From: Bacteroidota bacterium
GTDB taxonomy: Bacteria > Bacteroidota > Bacteroidia > Cytophagales > Cyclobacteriaceae
Direction of reading: 5' to 3'
Assembly: GCA_023428695.1 (NCBI GenBank)
Contig: JAEYWY010000017.1
Span: 310,001-374,000, forward strand
DNA: 64,000 nt
Shown: positions 25,276 through 32,774 of the stretch, one piece after another
Numbering within the stretch: position 1 is the stretch's first letter
Layout of the letters: each line of letters starts with the position of its first letter
Notes under the pieces: generated by a model
Told to the model about the DNA's origin: nothing
The model's input: only the letters and a program-made list of their open reading frames with translations
Database searches by the model: none
Position numbers and translations under genes: made by a program

Positions 25276-26427
25276 CTAGACCTTATTCGGCACCGTTACA
25301 TTAAGCAACTCGGAAAGTTTGTCGATGGTGTAGTCGATCTCGGTCACCGTATTGTACTTGCTGAACGAAAACCTAACCGCCCCACATTTGGTGTCCGGGT
25401 ACAAATGCGCGAGCACGTGCGAACCTGTCGTTGCTCCGCTGGAACACGCGCTGCCACCTGATGCAGATATACCCTGAAGATCCAGATTAAACAACAACAT
25501 TTGATTCTCATCCGATTCCGGAAGACACACATTAAGCACTGTATACAGGCTTCGTTCAGGATTTGCTGAATCGCCATTGAACGTAACGCCCGGTATGTTC
25601 GCTTTAAGTCGTTCCACCATGCGTTGTTTTAATTCGCCAATATGCCGCCTGTGTTCATCCATATCGCGGTAAGCGATTTCAAGCGCCTTCGCCAAACCGA
25701 TAATTCCGTAAACATTTTCGGTTCCGCCTCGCATATTGCGTTCCTGGGCTCCGCCAAAGATGAAAGGCTGCACTTTCTTTTCTTTACGAACGTACATAAA
25801 CCCGACTCCCTTCGGTCCGTGAAACTTGTGGGCCGCTGCAGTAATGCCATGAACTTTAAGATGCTTAAGATCATGACGGTAATGCCCCATAGTCTGGACC
25901 GTATCGGAATGAAAGTAGGCGTTGTGACGTTCGCACAATTCACCTACGGTAGTGATGTCAAGCAGATTCCCGATTTCATTGTTCGCGTGCATCAGCGAAA
26001 CGAGAGCGCCCGGGTATTGTTTAAGTAAAGATTCAAGATGGGTGATGTCAATGTGACCCTTGTCATCCAGGTCTACAAAGTGGAGATCAATTGAATTTGA
26101 TGCAGCAAGACCGGCCAGTGTATGCTCGACGGCGTGATGTTCAATCGGAGATGAGATTGCGTGGCGAATGCCATAGGTCCTGATTGCGCCGTTGATGAGT
26201 GCGTTATCAGCTTCGGTACCGCCGGAGGTAAAGATGATCTCACCGGCCGTACAACTAAGTAGTTCGGCTATTTTTTTTCTGGCGGACTCAATCGCGGCTC
26301 TGACTTTCCTGCCGTGGGCATGGGTTGAAGACGGGTTTCCGAAATCTTCAAGCATAAAAGGCTTCATTGCCTCAAACACCTCCGGGTCAAGCGGAGTAGT
26401 GGCCGCGTTGTCAAGATAGACTCTCAT
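25276..26427 (-). CDS. Cysteine desulfurase (NifS/IscS-like)
   Basis: PLP enzyme of 383 aa that removes sulfur from cysteine for Fe-S clusters or thiolation. Family features in order: VYLDNAATTPLDPEV at the start, FTSGGTEADNALI (about 67), HANNEIG (148-154), Schiff-base lysine K201 in AAHKFHGPKGVGF, and nucleophilic C328 in SASGGSACSSGATTGSHVL. The extended loop around the Cys marks class I (IscS/NifS) rather than SufS. No iscU or regulator is adjacent. A promoter -7 box is at 26450-26457. Confidence 0.95.
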   Translation of the reverse strand: MRVYLDNAATTPLDPEVFEAMKPFMLEDFGNPSSTHAHGRKVRAAIESARKKIAELLSCTAGEIIFTSGGTEADNALINGAIRTYGIRHAISSPIEHHAVEHTLAGLAASNSIDLHFVDLDDKGHIDITHLESLLKQYPGALVSLMHANNEIGNLLDITTVGELCERHNAYFHSDTVQTMGHYRHDLKHLKVHGITAAAHKFHGPKGVGFMYVRKEKKVQPFIFGGAQERNMRGGTENVYGIIGLAKALEIAYRDMDEHRRHIGELKQRMVERLKANIPGVTFNGDSANPERSLYTVLNVCLPESDENQMLLFNLDLQGISASGGSACSSGATTGSHVLAHLYPDTKCGAVRFSFSKYNTVTEIDYTIDKLSELLNVTVPNKV

Positions 26428-26449
26428 GAATAGGTTAATGTATCCGCTG

Positions 26450-26457
26450 CAAAGGTA
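26450..26457 (-). promoter_or_regulatory. -7 promoter element for the cysteine desulfurase gene
   Basis: TACCTTTG then C on the minus strand, 22 nt upstream of the ATG. It matches TAnnTTTG well; a -33 element is unclear. Confidence 0.55.
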
Positions 26458-26504
26458 ACACGATTTCGGCTATACGAAAGCACAATTCCGGTTGGGTCGC
26501 TGCC

Positions 26505-27902
26505 CTAGCCCGCAAGCGCCTTTTCCGCAATGATTTCCTTAATATCAGTAATTATCTTCTTGGCAAGATTATCGGCCTTTACTTCCATGTCGGACTCAGC
26601 GTAAATGCGGATAATGGGTTCCGTATTCGACTTCCGCAGGTGCACCCATTCCGTTCCAAACTCAATACGCACGCCATCAATTGTATTAATGGGCTGTTGC
26701 TTGTACTTCTTTTTAACCGCGTCGAGCACTTTGTCGACGTTGATCTCGCGTGTTAGCTCAATCTTATTTTTTGAAATGGAATACGACGGATAACGTGAGC
26801 GCAGCCGTTGCGTTGTAAGATTGGACTTCGCCAGATGAGTAAGGAAGAGTGCAATACCGACAAGGGCATCACGGCCATAGTGCAGATCAGGTAGTATCAC
26901 ACCGCCGTTGCCTTCACCACCAATGACTGCATTTTTTTCCTTCATCAGGTTCACCACATTGACCTCGCCGACCGCGGATGCAAAGTATTCACCCCCTGCT
27001 TTTTCAGTTACGTCACGCAACGCTCTTGTACTAGACAAGTTCGAAACCGTGTTACCGGGCTTTGTACTCAGCACATAGTCCGCCACTGCTACCAGCGTGT
27101 ACTCTTCACCAAAGGGAGTGCCGTCTTCACAAATCAGCGCAAGCCTGTCTACGTCCGGGTCAACGACAATGCCAAGGTCGAACTTACCCTTTTGAATTTC
27201 GCGGCAAATGTCAGTAAGATTTTCGGGCAGCGGTTCAGGATTATGAGCAAAATGACCGGTGGGTTCACAATGAACTTCCTTTACCATGACACCCATTGAC
27301 TTGAGCAACATCGGTACGGCAATTCCTCCGGTTGAATTAACGGCATCAACCACAACGCGGAAGCCGCGCGCGCGAACGGCCTGAACATCCACCATAGGCA
27401 GCGCCAGAACCATCTCAATATGCTTTTGAAGGTATCCGTCTTTACGTTCGTACTTGCCGAGCTTATTGACCTGGGCAAATTCGATTTCACTGCTTTCAGC
27501 AAGAACCAGAATTTCCTGGCCATCGCGATCAGAAATGAATTCACCTTTTTCGTTCAGTAATTTGAGCGCGTTCCACTGGCCGGGATTGTGACTCGCGGTA
27601 AGAATGATTCCGCCGCCGGCTTTTTCAAGCGGAACGGCAATCTCAACGGTAGGGGTAGTTGATAATCCAAGATCGATTACGTCAATTCCAACGCTCTGAA
27701 GTGTCGCTGCCACCAGCGAACTTACCATGTCACCGGAAATGCGGGCATCGCGACCAATAACTACTTTTGCGGACGATTGGTCTTTCTTAAGCCATACGCC
27801 ATAGGCAGCAGCAAATTTTACAATATCAACCGGAGTAAGATTGTCGCCTGCTTTTCCACCGATCGTGCCCCGGATACCTGAGATAGATTTTATTAAAGCC
27901 AT
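26505..27902 (-). CDS. glmM: Phosphoglucosamine mutase
   Basis: Alpha-D-phosphohexomutase family enzyme of 465 aa from ATG 27902 (MALIKSISGIRGTIGG), interconverting glucosamine-6-P and glucosamine-1-P for peptidoglycan and LPS precursors. The phosphoserine loop is IILTASHNPGQWNALK. The metal loop is VVDPDVDRLALI. The sugar-binding loop is GGEGNGGVILPD. The phosphate-binding C-terminal domain has LRKSNTEPIIRIYAE. The open frame extends 71 codons upstream, but that stretch contains the promoter at 27926-27954 and runs antisense to nothing conserved, so it is rejected. GlmM versus related phosphomannomutase is a family-level inference. Confidence 0.9.
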   Translation of the reverse strand: MALIKSISGIRGTIGGKAGDNLTPVDIVKFAAAYGVWLKKDQSSAKVVIGRDARISGDMVSSLVAATLQSVGIDVIDLGLSTTPTVEIAVPLEKAGGGIILTASHNPGQWNALKLLNEKGEFISDRDGQEILVLAESSEIEFAQVNKLGKYERKDGYLQKHIEMVLALPMVDVQAVRARGFRVVVDAVNSTGGIAVPMLLKSMGVMVKEVHCEPTGHFAHNPEPLPENLTDICREIQKGKFDLGIVVDPDVDRLALICEDGTPFGEEYTLVAVADYVLSTKPGNTVSNLSSTRALRDVTEKAGGEYFASAVGEVNVVNLMKEKNAVIGGEGNGGVILPDLHYGRDALVGIALFLTHLAKSNLTTQRLRSRYPSYSISKNKIELTREINVDKVLDAVKKKYKQQPINTIDGVRIEFGTEWVHLRKSNTEPIIRIYAESDMEVKADNLAKKIITDIKEIIAEKALAG

Positions 27903-27925
27903 GAGTGGTTTTTTTTCAAGGACCA

Positions 27926-27954
27926 CAAAGATATAGAAATCAATGGGCCAACAA
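27926..27954 (-). promoter_or_regulatory. glmM promoter
   Basis: On the minus strand, TTG at 27954-27952, an 18-nt spacer and TATCTTTG at 27933-27926, with the glmM ATG 23 nt further on. A good fit to the phylum consensus. Confidence 0.65.
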
Positions 27955-27970
27955 GGGGAAGACAAAATAC

Positions 27971-28213
27971 CTATTTTCTCTTTTTTACTTCCGGTAGCGG
28001 AGTCGTCTCCCGGTTGGAGGGGTCTCCACAAGATTCGTCGCCGGGTTTCAATGTCTTCCCGCAGTAACCGCATTGCACACCTTCTTTGTTTAACCACGGG
28101 CTTTGCGACGCACATGTCCCGCGAAACTCGCCATCCTTCAGAAAGATTAATCTCACTGACATCAAAGCAAAAAACAGTATGAAGACGGCAAACGTTATTA
28201 GAAAAACTGTCAT
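27971..28213 (-). CDS. Small membrane protein with Cys motif (NqrM-like)
   Basis: 80-aa protein: one N-terminal membrane helix (residues 3-25, VFLITFAVFILFFALMSVRL), then a Cys-containing segment with C34 in FRGTC and the pair in VQCGYCGKTLKPGDESCG, then a polar tail. The layout of one helix, a G-T/S-C motif and a C-x-x-C pair resembles the DUF539/NqrM family that helps assemble Na+-NQR iron centres, but nqr genes are not in the window and the match is from motif shape only. It has its own -7 box at 28261-28268 and lies 68 bp before glmM. Confidence 0.7.
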   Translation of the reverse strand: MTVFLITFAVFILFFALMSVRLIFLKDGEFRGTCASQSPWLNKEGVQCGYCGKTLKPGDESCGDPSNRETTPLPEVKKRK

Positions 28214-28260
28214 AGGATTCGCGTTATTTTGTCCATTGCGGGAATAGACCTACTTTCCCG

Positions 28261-28294
28261 CAAAGTTACTCGTCTTAAAATCAACGCCCGACAA
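28261..28294 (-). promoter_or_regulatory. Promoter of the small NqrM-like gene
   Basis: On the minus strand, TTG at 28294-28292, a 23-nt spacer and TAACTTTG at 28268-28261, then C. About 47 nt upstream of the ATG at 28213. Confidence 0.5.
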
Positions 28295-28309
28295 ACCCGA
28301 TAAGTTTCT

Positions 28310-29122
28310 ATGAAAAAACTTTTGTCACAGCCCGATCCCCTGAGGCCGGAAAAGTTAGCTGCATTCGACCGCCTGCTTACTGTGATGGACGAATTACGCG
28401 AAAACTGCCCGTGGGACAAAAAGCAAACGATTGAAACACTGCGGCATCTCACAATTGAAGAAACCTATGAACTGTCAGACGCCATCCTCGAAGGCGACCT
28501 GAACGAGATCAAAAAGGAGATCGGAGATATCATGCTGCACCTGGTTTTTTACAGCCGTATCGCATCCGAAAAAAAGGCTTTCGACATCGCCGATGTGCTT
28601 CACAGCCTTTGTGACAAACTCGTTGAGCGCCACCCCCATATTTACGGCGATGTTGTCGCCGATGACGAAGAAACAGTAAAAGCCAACTGGGAAAAAATCA
28701 AGCTACGTAAAGGCAACAAGTCCGTGCTCGAAGGCGTGCCTAAATCCCTGCCAGCGATGGTGAAGGCGATCCGGATTCAGGACAAGGCGCGGGGCGTGGG
28801 ATTTGACTGGGAAAAGAAGCAACAGGTTTGGGAGAAGGTCGAAGAGGAAATGCGTGAGTTCAAGAAAGAATTCAACGCTGAATCAGAGGCGGAAATTGAT
28901 CGCGAAAAAGCAATGGCTGAATTCGGAGACCTGCTTTTCTCATTGGTGAACTATGCGCGTTTTATCAATATTGATCCCGAGGAAGCCCTCGAACGCACGA
29001 ACAAGAAATTCATAAAACGGTTCCAATACCTTGAAACCGAATCTGCCAAGGACGGCAAAAATATTGGCGAGATGACGCTGGAAGAAATGGACGTCTACTG
29101 GGAGCGGGCCAAACGAATCTGA
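28310..29122 (+). CDS. mazG: Nucleoside triphosphate pyrophosphohydrolase
   Basis: MazG of 270 aa, an all-alpha NTP pyrophosphatase that hydrolyses NTPs and dNTPs to NMPs, taken to be house-cleaning and (p)ppGpp-modulating. Both tandem MazG domains are present. The N-terminal one has CPWDKKQTIETLRHL, IEETYELSDAI and KKEIGDIMLHLVFYSRIA (E-E-x-x-E and E-x-x-D metal sites). The C-terminal one has WEKVEEEMREFKKEF and EFGDLLFSLVNYARF. It is divergent from the small NqrM-like gene and converges on the antiporter gene with only 20 bp between stops. Confidence 0.95.
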   Translation: MKKLLSQPDPLRPEKLAAFDRLLTVMDELRENCPWDKKQTIETLRHLTIEETYELSDAILEGDLNEIKKEIGDIMLHLVFYSRIASEKKAFDIADVLHSLCDKLVERHPHIYGDVVADDEETVKANWEKIKLRKGNKSVLEGVPKSLPAMVKAIRIQDKARGVGFDWEKKQQVWEKVEEEMREFKKEFNAESEAEIDREKAMAEFGDLLFSLVNYARFINIDPEEALERTNKKFIKRFQYLETESAKDGKNIGEMTLEEMDVYWERAKRI

Positions 29123-29142
29123 CTTTCATTTCTACAGTAGCG

Positions 29143-30369
29143 CTACTTAAGCACCCACTTCATCATTGGCCCGCTGCTCATGCTTGTGATCAGTGCCATG
29201 ATTACCAGTGAAACAAACAACGTTTCGTTGATCAGCCCGTTTTCAAGTGCCACAATGCCGAGGATGATCTCCATCGCACCCCGGGCATTCATTCCAAAAC
29301 CCGCGGCAAACGATTCACGCAAAGTGAATCCGCCAAGACGCGTGCCCCAGGTGCTTCCCGCGATCTTCCCTGCAAACGCAACAACTACGATGACTACCGT
29401 CAAAATGAGGTCGAAGTTTGTAAAAAAATTCACCTTCAGCCCGATGGCGACAAAGAAGAACGGCGCGAACACATTATTGATGAACTGGTGAACAATTTCC
29501 TTTGCCCTTTCTGACATGTGAACAGAATCGCCCAATGCGACGCCAAAAAGAAACGCGCCAAAAATCGCGTGGATACCAATGAATTCCGTTAGCGCACCTG
29601 CCAGAAAACAAAGCGCAAGAGAAAGGGAGAGCACGCCACCCGGCCACGCAAGCGCCTTGTTGATCCACGGAAGGAGCTTGTTGATCAGCCATCTGCCGAT
29701 GGTTAACATAACGACGGCAAAACCCAGCGTCAGCAGTATGGTATGCATCAGCGGCGCACGCACGTCATCGACTGCAATCAATCCGAGCACGACACTAAAA
29801 ACAAGCCACCCGACAAGATCGGTGATCATTGCCGAAGAGATTATCAACATCCCGATCCTTGTTTTGAACAAATCGATATCCATCAATATTCGCGCAATGA
29901 CCGGCAGCGCAGTGATCGCCATTGATGTTCCCATGAAAAGCGCAAACGGAACGAGATCCTTGTCATCATTCACCGACAACAATTCCGGTAATAAAAAAGG
30001 AAGGGTGGCACCAAGTACGAAAGGAATAACGAGGCCAAAAGAACTTGTCAGCAGCGCCTGACGTCCCTGGCGCAGCACAATATTCAGATCGACTTCAAGA
30101 CCGGCGATAAAAAGCAGCATGACTACGGCAACCTGAACTATGCCGTCGAGCACGAGCGCAGAATTTCCAACTGCGAAAACAGTGTTGAATAATTCAGGGA
30201 AGAACATCCCAAACACCGTTGGACCGAGAACAATACCGGCGAGGATCTCACCTACCACACCGGGTTGCCTGAATACGCGCGCGAATTCTGCGAATACCCG
30301 TCCCGTTATCAGCATAACGCCGAGCTGGATGAGGAGCATCGTTACCTCGTGCTGGCTGAGCTTAATCAT
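29143..30369 (-). CDS. Cation:proton antiporter, CPA2 (Kef-type) family
   Basis: 408-aa inner-membrane Na+ or K+/H+ antiporter with about 12 helices. CPA2 landmarks: FRQPGVVGEILAGIVLGPTV (helix 2, G-E-x-x-x-G), LLFIAGLEVDLN, MAITALPVIARIL, the transport-site region MITDLVGWLVFS and FGAFLFGVALGD, and GFGMNARGAMEIILG near the end. The protein stops after the membrane domain: no RCK/TrkA-N or Usp domain is fused. The upstream universal-stress gene overlaps its start by 8 bp, which suggests that the sensor module is supplied in trans. Confidence 0.9.
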   Translation of the reverse strand: MIKLSQHEVTMLLIQLGVMLITGRVFAEFARVFRQPGVVGEILAGIVLGPTVFGMFFPELFNTVFAVGNSALVLDGIVQVAVVMLLFIAGLEVDLNIVLRQGRQALLTSSFGLVIPFVLGATLPFLLPELLSVNDDKDLVPFALFMGTSMAITALPVIARILMDIDLFKTRIGMLIISSAMITDLVGWLVFSVVLGLIAVDDVRAPLMHTILLTLGFAVVMLTIGRWLINKLLPWINKALAWPGGVLSLSLALCFLAGALTEFIGIHAIFGAFLFGVALGDSVHMSERAKEIVHQFINNVFAPFFFVAIGLKVNFFTNFDLILTVVIVVVAFAGKIAGSTWGTRLGGFTLRESFAAGFGMNARGAMEIILGIVALENGLINETLFVSLVIMALITSMSSGPMMKWVLK

Positions 30370-31243
30370 GTCCGGTTTCCCTCCTGGTTTTTGCCTTCCG
30401 GGGATTAATGATCAGGAGGTTACAGGGCATATCCTGTAAAAGGTATTCAACATCATGCGGAAACAGCCGGTCCAGGATGGAGAACCTTCGTGGTGGCGCG
30501 CCAACCACGAGCAACTGGATATTTTTTTGGGCTGCCAACTTCGATAAGGCAAAGCCGGATTTCCCGCTCACAATCTTGATGTTAATCTTTGGCCCGTCTT
30601 CGGGCATAGGGCCAATCAGTTTTTCGACACTCTCAATTTCCTGCTGCACAAGCGATTGACGAAAACGCTCGTACTCTTCTTCTGTGGCTTTGGCGGCGGC
30701 GGACATAGCCAGTCCGTACATTTTTATCGCGCGAACAACGTGAAGCCAGCTTGCTTTTTCAGACCTGGAGATTTCGACTGTTGTCTCAAGCGCTTCCCGG
30801 ATGTAGTTGCTGTTTTCCGCGTTAACGAGAATATTCTGGAATGGCACGGGATTCAGCGAAGGAGAAACCAGCGTAAGAACCGAGCAGTCCGCGCGGCGCA
30901 GGATTTCTCGTCCGATAGAGCCGAGATAATACTTAAGGAGTTTTTCTTTTTTCAATGCCCCCGCTATCAGGAGGTCTACCTGTTCCTTCCGGCACCGTGC
31001 CAGTATCCTTTCCGTCGTGTTTCCCTTTTCCCAGAAAACCTGAACATCGGGAAGCCCGGCAAGCCCAACCTGAGTAAGATAGTTGTTGAGGCGTTCTTCA
31101 TCGGCCGGACCAGCCGATCCTACGTGAATGAGGCAAAGTTCTGCATTCCAAAGAAATTTCAGACGCGCAGTTTCAGCCAAAAGCGCTTGAATCCGGGGTG
31201 AAAATGCAATGGCTAACGCGAGTTTTCGGAAAGGCCCCGTCAT
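30362..31243 (-). CDS. Tandem universal stress protein (UspA-like)
   Basis: 293 aa from ATG 31243 (MTGPFRKLALAIAFSPR), the first Met that precedes a Usp beta-strand; in-frame Mets at 31279 and 31339 are less likely. Two Usp domains are visible. Domain 1 ends with LLIAGALKKEKLLKYYLGSI and GREILRRADCSVLTL. Domain 2 starts at PFQNILVNAENS and ends LLVVGAPPRRFSILDRLFPH then DVEYLLQDMPCNLLII. Domain 1 keeps a nucleotide-like G-x-x-x-x-x-L-x-x-x-x-G-S layout. The gene overlaps the antiporter gene by 8 bp, so the two are translationally coupled, suggesting regulation of transport. Confidence 0.85.
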   Translation of the reverse strand: MTGPFRKLALAIAFSPRIQALLAETARLKFLWNAELCLIHVGSAGPADEERLNNYLTQVGLAGLPDVQVFWEKGNTTERILARCRKEQVDLLIAGALKKEKLLKYYLGSIGREILRRADCSVLTLVSPSLNPVPFQNILVNAENSNYIREALETTVEISRSEKASWLHVVRAIKMYGLAMSAAAKATEEEYERFRQSLVQQEIESVEKLIGPMPEDGPKINIKIVSGKSGFALSKLAAQKNIQLLVVGAPPRRFSILDRLFPHDVEYLLQDMPCNLLIINPRKAKTRRETGHD

Positions 31244-31372
31244 AAAACAATAAATATCTTCAATTTGGCGATTTTCCATTGAAGATTCATCGCCTTTCAT
31301 TCGTTTGGACACAAAATCTTGCATGTATATAATCCGCACGCCATCTCGCTAACCCGCCTGCCTGGACCATTT

Positions 31373-31380
31373 TATTTTTG
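31373..31380 (+). promoter_or_regulatory. -7 promoter element for the histidine kinase gene
   Basis: TATTTTTG then C, 14 nt before the ATG at 31395. It matches TAnnTTTG; there is no clear -33 element. Confidence 0.5.
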
Positions 31381-31394
31381 CTTCAAATATTGTC

Positions 31395-32705
31395 ATGTCT
31401 CCGGCTAAAATCTTCAGAAACATCATTATCGGGAAGAACCGGTTTGTCTCGTCGTATAGCGAGTATAAGCAGGCAGTCCTGTCGGGTTCAATAGCACTAA
31501 TCGGAATCCTGGTCAGCGCGATATACATCGTCGCCCACCTGTATACGGATGGCGGAAGTGCCGTCATCCTCTATCATATTGGAACCGTTTCCTTCCTTAT
31601 TTATTCGATTTACCTTCATCGCGTCGGTAACCATCCTGTCGCCAACTATGTCTTGCTTTTCACCATCAACATAGCCGTTTATATGTTTTCGGCCAGCGAA
31701 CCGCGGGCAACAGGTACTATGGTGTTCTTCATGGCGAATGCGGTTGCAGCTTTTGCCATCTTCCCCTATAACCAACGGCTTAACGCAATATTCTTTTCCA
31801 TATTCACCTACGCACTGTTCATACTCGCATGCCTTGACAATGTTCCGTTCGTTCCATTTCGTCAGTACGCCGAAGAGATGATCCTCTTCAACATGGTAGT
31901 TAATTTTTCGGTCGCGTTGCCGGCAACGGCCATGGGCGTGTACCTTCTCATCGACCTCAGTCATTACAATGCCCTTCAACTCGAGGAACGAAATATCCAA
32001 TTGAATAAGACAAACCAGGAACTCGATCGTTTTGTGTACAGCACCTCGCATGATCTTCGCGCGCCGCTGACATCAATCATGGGGCTTATCAACATCATCA
32101 ACAACACCGAAAAGCCGGAAGACCAGAGAAAATATCTTGAGATGATGAAGGACCGGATCCATTCGCTGGACAATTTCATCCGCGACATCACGGACTACAG
32201 CCGGAACAACCGTCTCGCTATTGTACATGAGAATGTTCAGCTGGTCAGCCTCGCTGAAGAAGTCTGGGAGAGCCTTAAGTTTTCACCCGAAGCGCAACGC
32301 ATCAATTTCGAAATCGCTATTCCCGAAGAGATCACAATATCATCCGACAAAAACAGACTCAAGGTGATCATCTCCAACCTGATTTCGAACGCGATACGGT
32401 ATCACGACGACAAGAAAGAAAACCAGTACATCCGCCTTAAAGCCGAAGTCCGCGACAAGGTATTCTACCTTGCGATCGAAGACAACGGACTGGGAATCGC
32501 CCGTGAATACCATAATCGCATCTTCGAGATGTTTTACCGGGCCAATGAGCGTTCAAAGGGTTCAGGCCTTGGATTATACATTGTGAAAGAAGCACTAGGC
32601 AAGTTGTCAGGTTCGATTCACCTTGATTCCGTACCGGGCATCGGATCAACATTCACCATTCGCCTCCCCAACCGCCAGATCGTACCGGTTCCTAACGATC
32701 ATTAA
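31395..32705 (+). CDS. Orphan membrane sensor histidine kinase
   Basis: 436 aa. Residues about 28-195 hold six or seven membrane helices without a large periplasmic loop, so the stimulus is probably sensed in or at the membrane. A short coiled coil (about 200-218) leads to the HisKA domain with the phosphoacceptor His in RFVYSTSHDLRAPLTSIMGL. The HATPase_c domain follows with N box ISNLISNAIRYHDD, G1 box IEDNGLGIA, F box IFEMFYRANE and G2 box GSGLGLYIVKEA. No response regulator gene is adjacent, so it is an orphan kinase here. Confidence 0.92.
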   Translation: MSPAKIFRNIIIGKNRFVSSYSEYKQAVLSGSIALIGILVSAIYIVAHLYTDGGSAVILYHIGTVSFLIYSIYLHRVGNHPVANYVLLFTINIAVYMFSASEPRATGTMVFFMANAVAAFAIFPYNQRLNAIFFSIFTYALFILACLDNVPFVPFRQYAEEMILFNMVVNFSVALPATAMGVYLLIDLSHYNALQLEERNIQLNKTNQELDRFVYSTSHDLRAPLTSIMGLINIINNTEKPEDQRKYLEMMKDRIHSLDNFIRDITDYSRNNRLAIVHENVQLVSLAEEVWESLKFSPEAQRINFEIAIPEEITISSDKNRLKVIISNLISNAIRYHDDKKENQYIRLKAEVRDKVFYLAIEDNGLGIAREYHNRIFEMFYRANERSKGSGLGLYIVKEALGKLSGSIHLDSVPGIGSTFTIRLPNRQIVPVPNDH

Positions 32706-32760
32706 GTCAGGCGTACTGCAAAAATTTTTACCTGAACTGCCCGCGAGTAACGGCGAGTAT

Positions 32761-32768
32761 TATCTTTG
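32761..32768 (+). promoter_or_regulatory. -7 promoter element for glyS
   Basis: TATCTTTG then C, ending only six bases before the ATG at 32775, which predicts a leaderless or nearly leaderless mRNA. Confidence 0.5.
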
Positions 32769-32774
32769 CCGTCT

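Noticed and set aside
27903..28115. 71-codon N-terminal extension of glmM
   Set aside because: The extension contains the glmM promoter and overlaps the small NqrM-like gene; glmM homologues start at the MALIKSISGIRG Met.
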